Of a stretch of DNA of 64,000 bases, positions 34,032-45,769 are shown piece by piece; position 1 is the stretch's first letter; the number at the start of each line of letters is the position of its first letter. This DNA comes from Peromyscus leucopus (lineage: Eukaryota > Chordata > Mammalia > Rodentia > Cricetidae): the NCBI RefSeq assembly GCF_004664715.2, contig NC_051069.1, positions 5,324,001 through 5,388,000 of the forward strand. The letters run 5' to 3'. The notes below the pieces were generated by a model, which was not told the DNA's origin, did no database searches, and was given only the letters and a program-made list of their open reading frames with translations. Position numbers and translations under genes: made by a program.

Positions 34032-34977
34032 GAAGGGGTAGGGGTCATAGGGCAGTTTTCAGGAGTACTTTCCTTCTACTGTTTGGGTCCCAGGTATTAG
34101 ACTCAGGTCATCAGGCAGGCTTAGTGGCAAGCACCTTTACCCTCTGGCTGAGTCATCCCTCAGGCCCACCTTGTTGTTTTTAGAGAAAGCACTTGTCAGA
34201 GGCGAGAGCGCAGGGGTTGTCCATACTGTGTTCTGTCATTGGCTATGATGGACCAGACTCCATTTTCATCTGAAGGTATGGCCTTCATTGGGGAAGGTGT
34301 TGTATGTTTTAGACTGTATATGTTCTCTTATCTTTCTGTCCATCCTTGTACACCTATACATCTCCTCTAAACGGTGTCCTCATATGCTCATTAATTATCT
34401 GTACCCTAGTCCTTTACCAGTTTTGTTTTTTATTTGGTGAACAAAAGAAGCTGGCATGCTCTTCATGAGTGCCACACCCTCTGCTTTCTTCCCTAGTCTA
34501 GTTACCACTCCAGACCTCCATTTTTCTTGCCTATCTTTCGGTTTGAACTCCTTGAAGGATAATGACCAAACCGGCCTGTGTTAGTGGTCCCACAAGCCAG
34601 GAAGCTGGTGCGGTTGGATGTCTGCCTGCTTCCTGGCAAGGCATAATCACTTTCCACTGATGATTTCTTTTGGAGTTTCTAAAGGCATCATGCTAATAGC
34701 TACAGCCTGCTAAGGAGCTGCCTCCATTTCCTGAAGGCCTTCTTCGCTAGGTCCCTTCAGGAGTGGGGCTTAGCGAAGGCTCAGTAACTCACACGGTTTC
34801 ACCTGCACCAACTCACTTAGTCCAAGCCAGGCCATTTTTCCCTGTACTGTCCAGCTGACTCAGGTGAGAAAGAGCTCAGGTTCAGGTTCCCATCTGCATC
34901 ATTGTTCTTCTAAATCCTGCTAAGACCTCAGAGAATGTTTCTTTTCTAAGTTCTGCCTTCCTTGGGTTTTCTTACAG
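33699..34977 (+). other. Intron 13
   Basis: GT-AG. It contains a CT-rich run (33730-33795) and an antisense B3 with long GT tract (33905-34166). The rest (34170-34970) is unassigned. Confidence 0.9.
33905..34166 (-). repeat. B3-class SINE with GT tract
   Basis: GT tracts at 33938-33960 and 33980-34029 are followed by 'tattagactcaggtcatcag' and 'ggctgagtcatccctcaggc'. Confidence 0.6.
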
Positions 34978-35080
34978 CTAGAGAAGTGTGCTCAGGACCT
35001 GGGAAGCACCTCTAAGGGAGTGGGCTCCTCCATGGCACAGCTCCTCACCTGCGCTGCTCAGGGCAACGAGCACTATACAG
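34978..35080 (+). CDS. Tln2: Tln2 local exon 14: R5
   Basis: Acceptor tcttacag, donor G|gtagga. It has 34 codons plus one base, LEKCAQDLGSTSKGVGSS to GNEHYTG. An R5 helix. SKGVGSS has Gly where I recall Ala in human talin-2 (SKAVGSS), a mild helix-weakening change if real. Phase 0 in, 1 out, like local exon 3. Confidence 0.97.
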
Positions 35081-35254
35081 GTAGGACTCTCGGGGCCTTC
35101 GTGATGCCCGTGGCGGGGCTGCAGACCCGCTGGTCTGGAGAGGGAGGTTCACGGGTTGACAGTCAACTTGCCTCTTCCCCTCAGCTTCACGGCGCATCCA
35201 TCAAGCACAGTCTTGTTGCTAAGCTCTTCCCAAGCGTAGTTGATACTTTTCTAG

Positions 35255-35606
35255 TGGTTGTGTTGAAAATACCTGACAAGTGTTCCAGTAGAGTAGCATT
35301 TATTTTTGACTCACAGTTTAAGGCAATGTAGTCCATCATGGCCGAGAAGTCATGTTGGCAGGAACATGAGGCTGCTGGTCACATGGCACACCCAGTCAGG
35401 AAGCAAAGAGAGGTGAATACAGCTTCTCAGCCGCTGCCTTCTATGTATTCAGAACAGGACCCCAGCCTATTCTAGTCCCTGCAATGATGATGGATCTTCT
35501 CCCCTCACTCAGTCTAACTCAAAACTCCCTCACAGACATGATTGACGATCTGCCTCCTCAGCCTGGGGATCTAGATCCTGTCAGCTTGACAAATGTTAAC
35601 CATACA
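35255..35606 (+). repeat. Rodent ~350-base interspersed repeat, copy 7
   Basis: 'ttatttttgactcacagttt', 'gaggctgctggtcacatggc' and 'cctgtcagcttgacaaatgt' match the other copies. It starts 175 bases downstream of local exon 14. Confidence 0.6.
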
Positions 35607-36085
35607 AGGATATAATGCAATGAAGTGATTCTCAAACTCCATATAGATCCCTTGTTAGACTCCGAGGGAGGTGGAGATAATTGTACACTTCTAGGACTAT
35701 CTCTGACTCCAGAAATCCCACCAAAGTGTAAAAATGTAAAAGCTACAAAAAAAGAATATCAGCAAAGTCAGACGGAAGGCAGGTGAAGGGAATGGTTGAG
35801 CTGAATGAACAGTCCTCAGGGTCTCCAGGGGATGATGGAAGGAGGGCAACAAGCAAGAAGGAAGCTGAGTTGTGTTGCAGGACAGGCCACTAAGGGGACC
35901 TGAGCTTTTCCAATGCCAAGTGGCTGTCTCTGAAAGGCAGAAGAGTCCTTAGTTAGGAAGCTGTGAGTAAGAGGCCGTGTAACTAATGAAAGGGAAAAGC
36001 AGAGACCGCTGGCTGCAAGTCATGACATCTGTTTCCGGTTTACCTTTCAGGGTGTAGCCCTTAGTGTACAAGTGAGGATGCGGTA

Positions 36086-36541
36086 AGGCTGCAGTGTGCA
36101 CCAAGGCTGCAGTGTGCACCAAGGCTGCAGTGCACACCAAGGCTGCAGTGTGCACCAAGGCTGCAGTGCACACCAAGGCTGCAGTGTGCACCAAGGCTGC
36201 AGTGCACACCAAGGCTGCAGTGTGCATGCTGCGGTCTGCACCAAGGCTGCAGTGTGCATGCTGCGGTCTGCACCAAGGCTGCAGTGCACACCAAGGCTGC
36301 AGTGTGCATGCTGCGGTCTGCACCAAGGCTGCAGTGTGCATGCTGCAGTCTGCACCAAGGCTGCAGTGCACACCAAGGCTGCAGTGTGCACCAAGGCTGC
36401 AGTGCACACCAAGGCTGCAGTGTGCATGCTGCAGTCTGCACCAAGGCTGCAATGAGCACCAAGGCTGCAGTGCGCGCCAACGCTGCAGTGAGCGCCAACG
36501 CTGCAGTGAGTGCCAACACTGCAGTGTACGCCAAGGCTGCA
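36086..36541. repeat. Minisatellite, 18-base unit with composite variants
   Basis: Units are A (CTGCAGTGTGCACCAAGG) and B (CTGCAGTGCACACCAAGG), plus a 32-base composite C (an A start fused to ATGCTGC[G/A]GTCTGCACCAAGG type sequence). They run A A B A B A B C C B C C B A B C and then five degenerate units. The unit length is divisible by 3, so frames on both strands stay open (up to 210 codons). These are not taken as genes. Confidence 0.97.
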
Positions 36542-37389
36542 TCCTCTCATGCTTGGAACTATTCTCTCGCCCTACCCCCATGTGCTTGCAGGCCTGGCTG
36601 GGGGTCTCTCTCTCTCTTGCAGCTGTTATAGATTAGGAAATGCCTGGCAGGAAGAAGCTGTCCTGAGCCTTGGGCTCCTCTCTGCACTTTTCATTCTTTC
36701 AAGATCTTGGCCCACTCTACCTTGATGCCTTCCTGTTGCCCAGCTGACTTCAGCCATATGTTTCCCAGTTTCTCTGTGAGAGGGTTGGTTTGCAGTGAGT
36801 TAATCTGCCATCCCTCCAAGCAAAATTAAAAATGCACATATTTATTACTTGAAAAATAAAAGAGCAAGGCAGGAATCAAAATTATATAGTATAACACAGT
36901 ATGTGCAGTAATAAAAATATACAATTCTGTCCTAATCAGAAATAAGGGAAATTTTCAGAGGAGACCAGGGTGTTGAAGATCACTGGGGACATTTTAAAGG
37001 GCTCCAGGAGAAGGAGAAATGTAAGTATGAATTCTTACAAACTCGAAGACAGGAGAGAAGTTTACATTTTAGAAACTCCTACACGATCCCAGAAGTTTGG
37101 CAGATTCTGTGTTGATGGTGAAATGTGTGCTTCGAGGAGGGGAGACTGCTGGAACCCTCAAAGTTACGTCATCTGGGACAGACAACATGCAGAATGGCAG
37201 GCAGCCTCCTTGGTTGGCCTAGATAGCAAGCCATTCCGCGTCGGCAGGCATTGAGAAGGTGGTGTTGAAATGGGTGCTGTGTGTGTGAGGTCTCAAAGGT
37301 GAGAGAGAAGGCTAAGTCAAGGAACTGAGAAGCTTCTAGTAAAAGGCAAGCAAAGAAGACACAGCCAGAAAGCTGAGCCAAGGTGCAGA

Positions 37390-38530
37390 CACCAAGGGGC
37401 CTCGTAGGCAACATGAACAGCTTGGAGTTTCACCAAAAGCCATGTGAAACCATTGGAGGGTTTTAGCTGTGGAGACAGATGACAGTGTCCTCTGGGTGAC
37501 CCTTCCTCCTACGTGTGGAATAGACTGGAGAGAAACAACAGAAAGAAGGAAGACCAACAACCAGAATGTTGAATTCATTTAGACAAGAGGTGGTGATCTT
37601 CTGTGGTAACTAGCTTTATGTCACTAAAATAAAACACCCGAGGTAATTAACGTCTATAGAGGAAGAGTTCATTGTGGCTCATGGTGGCTCTAGTCCATAA
37701 TTATTTCAGTGTTGGCGATGCAGTATATAAAGGCAGGAGCATGTAATAAAACAAAACCATTCACCCTGAGGCCAGAAAGCAAAAGAACGAGAAGGAAGGC
37801 GCAGAGAGTGTATGCCATAACCACCTTCAAGAGCACATGGCCAGTGTCCTGAAGTCCTCCCACTAGGCCATGTATCTTAAAGCTACTAGCATCACCTTGG
37901 GGACCAAGTCTTTAACACATGGACCTTTGATGTTTGAACACTCAAGATCTAGAGTATGGCAGTGATGCATCCAAGGGATAGATTAAAGCAAGCTGACACT
38001 GCTTGATGATTGGTTAGAATGTGGCAGACATGGAGATAAGGAAGAAAACATTGAGAATTCTTAGGCCTGGCAGCTAACTCAAGAGTTCCATGAGCTGCTA
38101 GGGTACGACTGCAAGATTGATAGGGTGGAGAGTTGAAGTTCAAGGATGCAGTTCTAACTTCAGATGGACTTGGCTTAAAGTCCTTGGTGGGTATACAAAT
38201 AGAGATGAGATAGGCAGCTTGCTCTCTGGCTCTCTTAGGAGAGGAGGCTTGGCTGGAAATAGAAATTTTGCAATTATTAGTTTAGTCATGGTCATTGAAA
38301 CCTTCACTGTGGAAAAGTTTGCCTGGAGTGAGTAGCCGATTGGGAAAAGGTTAGCTAGTGAAAGATGATGCTGAATGATAGAAATAGGAGCCACAGCCAT
38401 GGGTAAGAGATGGTGTGTCTCTGGAGACAAAGAGTTGCTGCTCCTCAGAGAGTCACGTAGGGCCATGGAGAAGCTTCCATTCGCTTTAGGAGTAAGGAGG
38501 TCCTTGCCCATCTGGGTGGAGGCAGTTTCA
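37390..38530 (+). repeat. Old mammalian interspersed repeat, uncertain family
   Basis: 'gaaaccattggagggtttta', 'agatggacttggc' and 'gctggaaatagaaattttgc' recall a long mammal-wide repeat. It is interrupted by a rodent repeat at 37605-37960. Family not identified. Confidence 0.35.
37605..37960 (+). repeat. Rodent ~350-base interspersed repeat, copy 8
   Basis: 'gttcattgtggctcatggtg', 'gaggccagaaagcaaaag' and 'tcctcccactaggccatg' match the divergent end of the family. Confidence 0.45.
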
Positions 38531-38874
38531 GCAGAGTTGAAGAGTGTGGGAAGCAAGGGAAGAGAGAACCAGGGTGGACAGTTCCTCTCTGAGTCTAGCT
38601 CCCTCCCCCATACTTGAGGCCTGTGGAATGTTCAGCGGCTACGCATTAACTATTAGTGGGCTGTACCTGAATGCAACTAGGTTTTCCTTTGGCCAGTTAA
38701 ATAGCCCAAATATATTTCTAAACCATTTAACACAGCAACGTACAACCTTTTGCAAGTACTTCAAAACAGATTAAAGATTTACACCATTCCTAAATTCATC
38801 TTGGAGCCTTGCATTGTGGTCCAGCGCTAGTTTGACATGCAATATGTGTGAATTCTGAAAATAACAAACATTCT

Positions 38875-38965
38875 GAGAGCTGGGTATGGTAGCATGTGCC
38901 TAGAGACAGGAGGATCAGGAGTTCAAAGCTACCTTGGGTGACATGAGACCCTCTTTCAAAAACAA
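38875..38965 (+). repeat. SINE fragment (B1/B4-like)
   Basis: 'gctgggtatggtagcatgtg' and 'cctaga...gatcaggagttcaaag' in shortened B1/B4 order, ending in an A-rich stretch. Confidence 0.45.
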
Positions 38966-39446
38966 CTTCATAGAATGCCGATATGTTTGATATCTCTTGC
39001 TGTCCTGAAACTCTGCTATCGAGTATAATTGAAGATCCAGATGTGAAAGAAACTGTGTTCTCCAAGGATTACATCTGTTAGAACAGATGTGTGTTTTATA
39101 GTTTGCCCCTGTTGAGTTATAGATCTTCATGTACACTTGACCAGAAAAGCAATTATGGGGTAGTAGGGTCATGATGAGGAGGAAGGGACAGTGCTGATTT
39201 TGGTCACATGACCCTATGGGGATTCCCCATGGACCTTCAATGTTCAATGAACTCTCTGGTGGCCTTGTTTCCTCCTTCTGATGATGTGACTTCCTCTATC
39301 TACCTGGGAAACCTGGTTCCTCCAAAGAGGAGCCTTTGTTTTGCCTTGAGGTTTCACAGTGAGTCCTCAATAGAGGATCCATGGCAAGGACAGGGGTAGG
39401 GTTTTAGAGCCTGGCTTTCCAGTTTCTGCCTTCCAGAAATCACCTG

Positions 39447-39603
39447 AAGGGCCAGTAGGGTGGCTCAGCAGTTAGAAATGCTTGCTGCCAAGCCTGATCA
39501 TCCGAGTTCAATTCCTGGAACCCTCACGGAAGAAGAAGAAACTGACCCCCACAAGTTGCCTTCTGACCTCCACATGCATGCCATGATGATATACCTGCCT
39601 ACA

Positions 39604-39652
<49 letters not shown>

Positions 39653-39715
39653 TACCTACACCTACACAGCCATGTTCACTCACAAAAAAATAAGTCAATA
39701 AAACATAATCTTAAA
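39447..39715 (+). repeat. B3-class SINE with CA tract
   Basis: 'agggtggctcagcagttaga', 'gagttcaattcctggaaccc' and 'ccttctgacctccacatgca', then (CA)n at 39605-39648. Confidence 0.75.
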
Positions 39716-40214
39716 AATTTTATATCATGCTAATCTATAAAACATTTTCCATTCAGTAGCTTTACATAACGTATCTTTTCTAATTGTATTATAAATGTTT
39801 CATTTTTTAAAGTTCTCACAGAATTTGAATAGAAGTGGATTTAAGAATCCAAATAATAAAAGGGCACCAGCAATAGGAGGTGTCTTAAAAAGAATCACAG
39901 CCTAGAATCTTCAACAGTCAATTCTCAGCCATTCCTGAAACTTGTGGGAAGCTATGGCCTGTGAGAGAGACAGCAGTCTAGACACACAGACACTTGGCAG
40001 GGAAGACAGTGAGATGAGGGCCTGACCACATCTGGAGTTCTTCTGAGCGATGACATCCTTCAACACTGAGCCAAAAGCTGAAACATAAAATGTTTCTCCC
40101 CTTGGCCTTAGCTTTATTTACCTTTGTGTTTTCTATTCTGGACTTCTCTAGTGCCTGCACACACACAAACATACCTATGACACATCGCACACACACATAT
40201 TACAAACACACCCA

Positions 40215-40216
<2 letters not shown>

Positions 40217-40265
<49 letters not shown>
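40217..40265. repeat. (CA)n microsatellite
   Basis: About 24 CA units, preceded by interrupted CA-rich sequence from 40158. Confidence 0.95.
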
Positions 40266-40267
<2 letters not shown>

Positions 40268-41024
40268 ACAAAAAGAAGGAAGTCCTGAGTTTGATGCCCT
40301 TCCTTTCCACGGGCTCCTGACCAACAGCAGATTGGCAGTACTGTGACCTGCCATGGTTAGGTCGCAGCACTCCCATCCCAGCTGTGTGACACACAGACCA
40401 TTCATAGATGAGTGAGTCTGCAGCTGCAGATGTGGCTAGGTTTTGGGGGTCTGGGGCTTTTCTTCTTATGGAGCCTCACGGATGCCATAGGGAAGATCGC
40501 TGACTGTGTCTGTGATGACTTGAGGAACAGCTCTGTAGAAAGCTATACCCCAGACTGAAAGAAGCAGTTTCCATGCACAGCCCCTGTGTTCCAGCAAGAG
40601 GCCCTCACACCTCACTGTTCCAAAGAACACACTAAAGAGTGTGTGCAGGAAGCTAGGAACCTCAGATCCAGCTCCGGTGCTGCCTAGGAAGTGTCCTGTA
40701 GTCGGGACATTATCACTGCTAGGCCTTATGGGAAACGATTTCTTGAGATAAGCTCCAGGGTAGATCAGATTCTTTTGTTTGTAGGAGAAAGGTTCCTCCA
40801 TGCTCCATCCTCTCTTTGGTGGTCTCAGGACCAGTGGCCTCACAGTTAGACATATGTTTATTCTGCATGAGGTGATGCTGACTCCTTAGAGGACTGGTTT
40901 ATACTCATCACTCCCTAGGCCTGTTATCTACATCAAAATGTATTTAAAGATAGACACTTACCAAGAGGATATCCAGTAGCCATTCAATGTACTTGTTTAA
41001 GTATCCTCAACATCATCCCCATAC

Positions 41025-41660
41025 TAGTTAGTTTTAACTGTCAGCTTGACACAGCCTAAAATTATCTGGAAAGGGAATCTTTAAAGGAAATTAAGATTTA
41101 TTTTTTTATGTGTATGAGTTTTGCCTGCATGAATGTATGTATGTGTACCATGTGCATGGCTGGTGCCTCAGAGGTCAGAAGAGGATCTCAGGTCCCTTGA
41201 AACTGGACTATTGACAGTTGTGAGCGGGGTGGGTTCTGGGAACCACACTTAGGACCTCTGCAAGAGCAACAAGTATTCTTAACTGCTGAACCATCTCTCT
41301 AGCCCCATGGAAAGAGAAGCTTAGTGAGCAGTCATCTAGTTCAGGTGGCTTGTGGGCATGTCTATGTGTGAGGTCTTGATTGCTGGGCCCTCTAACATCA
41401 GTGAGCAAATTGTTGGCAGCATCATTCCCTAGGCAGGGGTTCTGAACCGTGTAAAGGAAATGAAAACACAGGCGAGGAGCAACCATGCCTTGATTCTCTT
41501 TCTCTGCTTTCGCCTGGGGATGTGGTGGTCTGAGTTCCTGTTTTCCCTTCCTGCAGGAGTGGACTACAACCTGGAATTATAAGCCAAGCAAACCTTTTTC
41601 TCCCCTACATTGCTTCTTGCCAGGTTATTTGTCATAGCAACAAAAATAAAACTTGGATGA
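41025..41660 (-). repeat. Rodent repeat copy 9, split by a B3 SINE
   Basis: It reads in reverse: 'agttttaactgtcagcttga' (41030) and, after the insert, 'tataagccaagcaaaccttt' and 'gtcatagcaacaaaaataaa'. The inserted SINE occupies 41092-41306. Confidence 0.65.
41092..41306 (-). repeat. B3-class SINE inside copy 9
   Basis: 'ggtcagaagaggatctcagg', 'aggacctctgcaagagcaac' and 'ctgaaccatctctctagccc', antisense B3. Confidence 0.75.
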
Positions 41661-42029
41661 TTATTCCTTCCAGGTGTGAAGGTTAAAATACAGTTGAGTT
41701 GCAGCTACAGACCCCTGAAATTCAAACTCTGACAGTACCTACTAGTTAAGATACTAGGGCAATGGCAAAAACATTCTGGAAACCTGCTGTGTACATTTTC
41801 TAAAGCTACATTAGCCCTCTGTGACTCAGTCATTCAAATCCTGGATTTTTTTTTTCAAGATATGTGGTTCCACATGTTCACCTGAGTGCACACATAAGAC
41901 TTTTCTTGCGAGTTTTATCACAGCAATTCACATTTGTCAAAAATTAATCTGGACCCCAGGACTACTGTAGAGGAGAAATGTAACTTCTGACGGAATTTAG
42001 TAGAAACTCTGACAGGCTTTCCTCCGCAG

Positions 42030-42238
42030 GAGTGGCAGCTAGAGAAACAGCCCAAGCTCTGAAAACATTGGCCCAGGCTGCCCGGGGAGTGGCTGCATCC
42101 ACAAATGACCCCGAGGCTGCTCATGCCATGTTAGATTCTGCTCGAGATGTGATGGAGGGATCGGCCATGCTCATCCAAGAAGCCAAGCAGGCCTTAATTG
42201 CACCTGGAGATACAGAAAGTCAGCAGAGGCTAGCCCAG
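42030..42238 (+). CDS. Tln2: Tln2 local exon 15: R5
   Basis: Acceptor cctccgcag, donor CAG|gtgagc. It completes the split glycine and encodes 69 codons, VAARETAQALKTLAQ to SQQRLAQ. It covers two R5 helices, with AARGVAASTNDPEAAHAM in the loop region. Phase 1 in, 0 out, 209 bases, exactly as local exon 4. Confidence 0.97.
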
Positions 42239-43296
42239 GTGAGCCTGGGCACTGGGAACCATGGTCATTGGGGTTGTGATTTCTGGACACATTTTCCTGA
42301 CAGAAATGCTTGGGACTCAAGTATTTTCAGATCCTTCCAACGTGTGTGGTAACAAAACTGACCATACGTGATACTCACTATTATGTCTTACCTAGTATTT
42401 CCCACATTAATCTACTTAATTCATGGTCAACAATGACATGGGGCCTTGGTACTCTAGACATAGCATGCTTGCCTGGGGCTTATGTCTGCTTTGCTGAACT
42501 CCTCTTCCTGGTAAAGTATGGTCCTGCTACCCAAAGGTTCTCAACAGGCTCCCTTAATCTCTTCTGATGATTCTTCAACTCCCCATTGAAGCCAGCTGGC
42601 TAGGGACAACCTGTTCCCATGTTCTTGACATGAGACTGGGAAGATAGATGTTTTAGAATTAAATAGAATGTTGCTGCCCACTCCCCGGCTTCCCTTTTAA
42701 CTGAGACAACCAGAGTGTGTAAGCAGGGACCCATCTCAGTATTCCTGAAAGGCAGCATGCCGACATCTTCACCAGGTTGGGCTGAATGTGTGGGAGCACC
42801 CTCTTTGCCTATTGTGAAAGTGGGGTGTTTTGAGGTGTGTGAACACCAGAGCTTCACTGAGAAGAATCAATCACAGGTTTAGATATGCTCCAAAGAACCT
42901 AAGTATAGCTTCAGATTTGGGGACCTCAGCAGGACTCCAGATAAGGGAGGCATTTCTGTTTCATTTAAGAGAAGGTACCTATGCTTTAGGGCCTGGCCTC
43001 ATATTGGGGAATTCTGTGTTTGGATTCCAGAGCTGCGGCTCATCCTGGCTCTGGGGAGCAGATGGCATATGCAGCATTAAAGGCTGTTACTCCCAACACC
43101 AGAGTAGCAGAGACCAGAGACCTGGCCAAGGTGATTTCATTTAGTTAACAGTGTTGGGTAGCTGCCGATGAATAATTGTTGCATGTTGATGTTAGCTCTG
43201 CATATTTTCTCTGCTCTTTCTCAACAAATGTGCAAACGCATTTGTGCCGGAAGCGGCTTTCTTAAGGTGTTTCCCTCCCTCCCTCTGTGTGTCCAG
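42239..43296 (+). other. Intron 15
   Basis: GT-AG, 1.06 kb, no repeat recognised. A pyrimidine-rich tract precedes the acceptor. Confidence 0.9.
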
Positions 43297-43416
43297 GTGG
43301 CCAAAGCTGTGTCTCACTCCTTGAATAACTGCGTGAATTGCCTCCCTGGCCAGAAGGATGTGGATGTGGCCTTGAAGAGCATCGGGGAGTCCAGCAAGAA
43401 GCTGCTTGTAGATTCG
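43297..43416 (+). CDS. Tln2: Tln2 local exon 16: R5/R6
   Basis: Acceptor gtgtccag, donor TCG|gtgagg. It has 40 codons in phase 0-0, VAKAVSHSLNNCVNCLPG to KKLLVDS. It spans the R5-R6 junction (R6 about 1206-1357). NNCVNCLPGQKDVD carries two cysteines, also present in talin-1 as CVSCLPGQRDVD. Confidence 0.97.
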
Positions 43417-45020
43417 GTGAGGTCCTTGTCTGGGTAAGGGGTACCTGACAGCTGTCCACCCAACGAGGGAGCATGGCTTTCCCCCTCCCTGGATCTCTGA
43501 GCATCTTTCTCTTAAGAGCCCTAATTTTCTGCCGTTTTCTATTTCCTTTCTGGTCAACATACATCCCAAGGGAGGAATTGTCAGGGAAGAGTTTGTACTA
43601 GTGTGAGTGCACATGTATTTGCAGCTGCATGCATGCATCTGTGTGCACATGCCTCTGGAGACCAGAGGACAGCTTCAGGTGTCGTGCCTTGGGTGCCTTC
43701 CACTTTTTGTTTGAAGCAGGATCTCTCAGTGGCCAGGCTAGCTGGTCCGTGAGCTTCCCATCCCACCACCACAGGGGTTACATGTGTACACCACCACTCC
43801 CCAACATTTATGTGAGTGAATCGAGCTCCAGTCTTCACGCTGGTAAGGCAACCCCTTTACCAATGGAACCATCTCCCTAACCCCCAGGGTGGAGCTTTTC
43901 ACGTTGACTGCTCTTGAGTCATTGTAGTGGGACAGAAAAGAGGCTATGATCGTCTAGATCTTTATCAGGGCATGACAGATGGTGACAGACAGTCCAAGGA
44001 CAGAGGGGGACCTACTCAGGACTAAGTAAGAAAGAAGGCTTCCTAAAGGTTTTTTCCTTGGGGCCCTCTCCTAGCCCATGCTGAAGGAAGCATGGAGAGC
44101 ATTTGTCTGTTTCTTCTGGTCACAGATGTCCAGCAGCGCATGCGGGTGCTTAGTAGAGTCTGTGACCTTGATGACTGTAATTCCACAAATGATACTGTAC
44201 TGGTGTGTGCCTCCCGCTTTTAAGTTATTTGCAAGGGCCACTAATAAAAACAAAATTGGCAGTTATTTGTTAAGAAGAATGTGATTTGAAGTTGGCTATC
44301 ATCAACCTCTTAGTTCTAAAAAGCTTAAACTGAGAGTTTCCACCAGGAGAGACACAAAGGAGGGTGGAGACCGGAGTCCGGAGTTGAGTTGCTTGGGCAT
44401 GAATCCTGGCCCTGCCATTTCAGTGGGTGTCTGTGACTAGAGAATAGCTGCTTTCACCATATTTAGCTCTTTAGTGTCTGCAAAGTAGACGTTCCATAAA
44501 AGTGGTTGGATGGGTGGTGGTGTGGGTGGAGTGGATGTGGATGGATGGATGGATATGTGTTGAAGGCTCTGGAGAGAAAGTAGTAAACTGAACATGGCCA
44601 GCAGACTTGACCAGGCCATGAGATGAGGGGGATGAGGAGAGAAGAAGTTGAAGAGAATAAGTAGGTCAAAGGAGACTGAGGAGGGCGCAGAAAGAGGAAG
44701 AGAGAGAGAATGAAGAGAGTGCATGGCTGAAATGGCGGGGTTATGTGGGCATGAGAAGCAGGGTGAGGGGAGCCTGTGAGCTGGAGTTGAGGGTAAAGGG
44801 TAGGGTGAGAAGAGCCACAGGACTTGTTATGCTGAGCCTGGAGACCAGTGTGCTCTTCGGTATGCTGATAGGCACCACAGATTGTTTCTTTTGGACCTGC
44901 CATCTTCTAGTTGGATGACTCAGAAGCACATCCCTGGGCAGTCCCTGTTCCATCCACAATACCTTTGCCCCTCTGACGCAAAGTAAAACTTCCCATGACA
45001 TGTGTCTTCTGTCCTGACAG
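43417..45020 (+). other. Intron 16
   Basis: GT-AG. It contains an antisense B4/RSINE-like element (43585-43885) and a purine-rich stretch (about 44500-44720) that leaves long open frames on the - strand. Otherwise unassigned. Confidence 0.9.
43585..43885 (-). repeat. B4/RSINE-like SINE
   Basis: 'ctggagaccagaggacagct', 'gaagcaggatctctcagtgg' and 'aatggaaccatctccctaac' follow an antisense composite SINE. Confidence 0.55.
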
Positions 45021-45218
45021 CTACCTCCCAGCACAAAGCCTTTCCAGGAAGCCCAGAGTGAGCTGAACCAGGCTGCTGCTGATCTGAACCAGTCTGCTGG
45101 GGAGGTCGTCCACGCCACGAGGGGCCAGAGTGGAGAGCTGGCGGCCGCTTCTGGAAAGTTCAGTGATGACTTCGATGAGTTCCTGGATGCTGGCATTGAG
45201 ATGGCTGGCCAGGCACAG
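45021..45218 (+). CDS. Tln2: Tln2 local exon 17: R6
   Basis: Acceptor cctgacag, donor CAG|gtaggt. It has 66 codons in phase 0-0, LPPSTKPFQEAQSELN to EMAGQAQ. Central part of R6. The acidic stretch FSDDFDEFLDAGIEMAG matches talin-1 FGQDFSTFLEAGVEMAG in layout. Confidence 0.97.
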
Positions 45219-45723
45219 GTAGGTGGGAAGGTGGCTTCACGTTGCTCACCTGAGCCTCCTCGCTCTGGTAGACCCCCCAGCTGAGGGCAGCTAGGTGAGT
45301 GGGAAGCAGGATCCTGTAAACAAGCTACAGCATCTTCCTTGACTGCCTTGGAAAGTCTGTGACCTCACAGGCTTGGCATGCACAGCCGTGCTGGGGATGA
45401 TTCTGACTTTTCCCACACTCCACCAGCAACAGAGCCTATATCATTTTACTTGCATTGGGGGGGAGGGGGGCGGGCAGGTAGAGGGTAGGAAGGGAGAGAA
45501 TTTGTATCAGAGATGAAGTGGAAAAATGCACAAACATGAACACACATATGTGTGTATTTGTAGTTTGGTAGATTTGTTTGAATGGATTATATCTGGTACT
45601 TTCAGGTGGTTAAAAATGACCTCATTCGGACAGAGAGATGAGCCACTTATTTATAGCTAGGGAACATGACTGGTCTGGCATCAGATAGCAGGGCTGGTTT
45701 TTTTGTTAATTTGTTTTGCTTTG

Positions 45724-45769
<46 letters not shown>

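Larger units (their letters stand above)
35081..42029 (+). other. Intron 14 (6.9 kb)
   Basis: GT-AG. It contains rodent repeats (35255, 37605, 41025), the 18-base minisatellite (36086-36541), an older interspersed repeat (about 37390-38530), SINEs (38875, 39447, 41092) and CA tracts (39605, 40217). Positions 36545-37380, 38966-39440 and 40270-41020 are mostly unassigned. Confidence 0.9.

Noticed and set aside
35949..36636. Open frames of 119-210 codons on both strands over the 18-base array
   Set aside because: They arise because the repeat unit is divisible by three and lacks stops in most frames; there is no conserved protein, start context or splice support.
38140..38556. 138-codon open frame on the - strand
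   Set aside because: It lies in what looks like an old interspersed repeat and has no recognisable domain.
38980..38993. GATATGTTTGATAT, matching 14 bases of miR-190, whose gene lies in a TLN2 intron in mammals
   Set aside because: The flanks do not match the mature miRNA beyond this and no complementary arm follows within hairpin distance; the real miRNA gene should lie further 3' in the gene.
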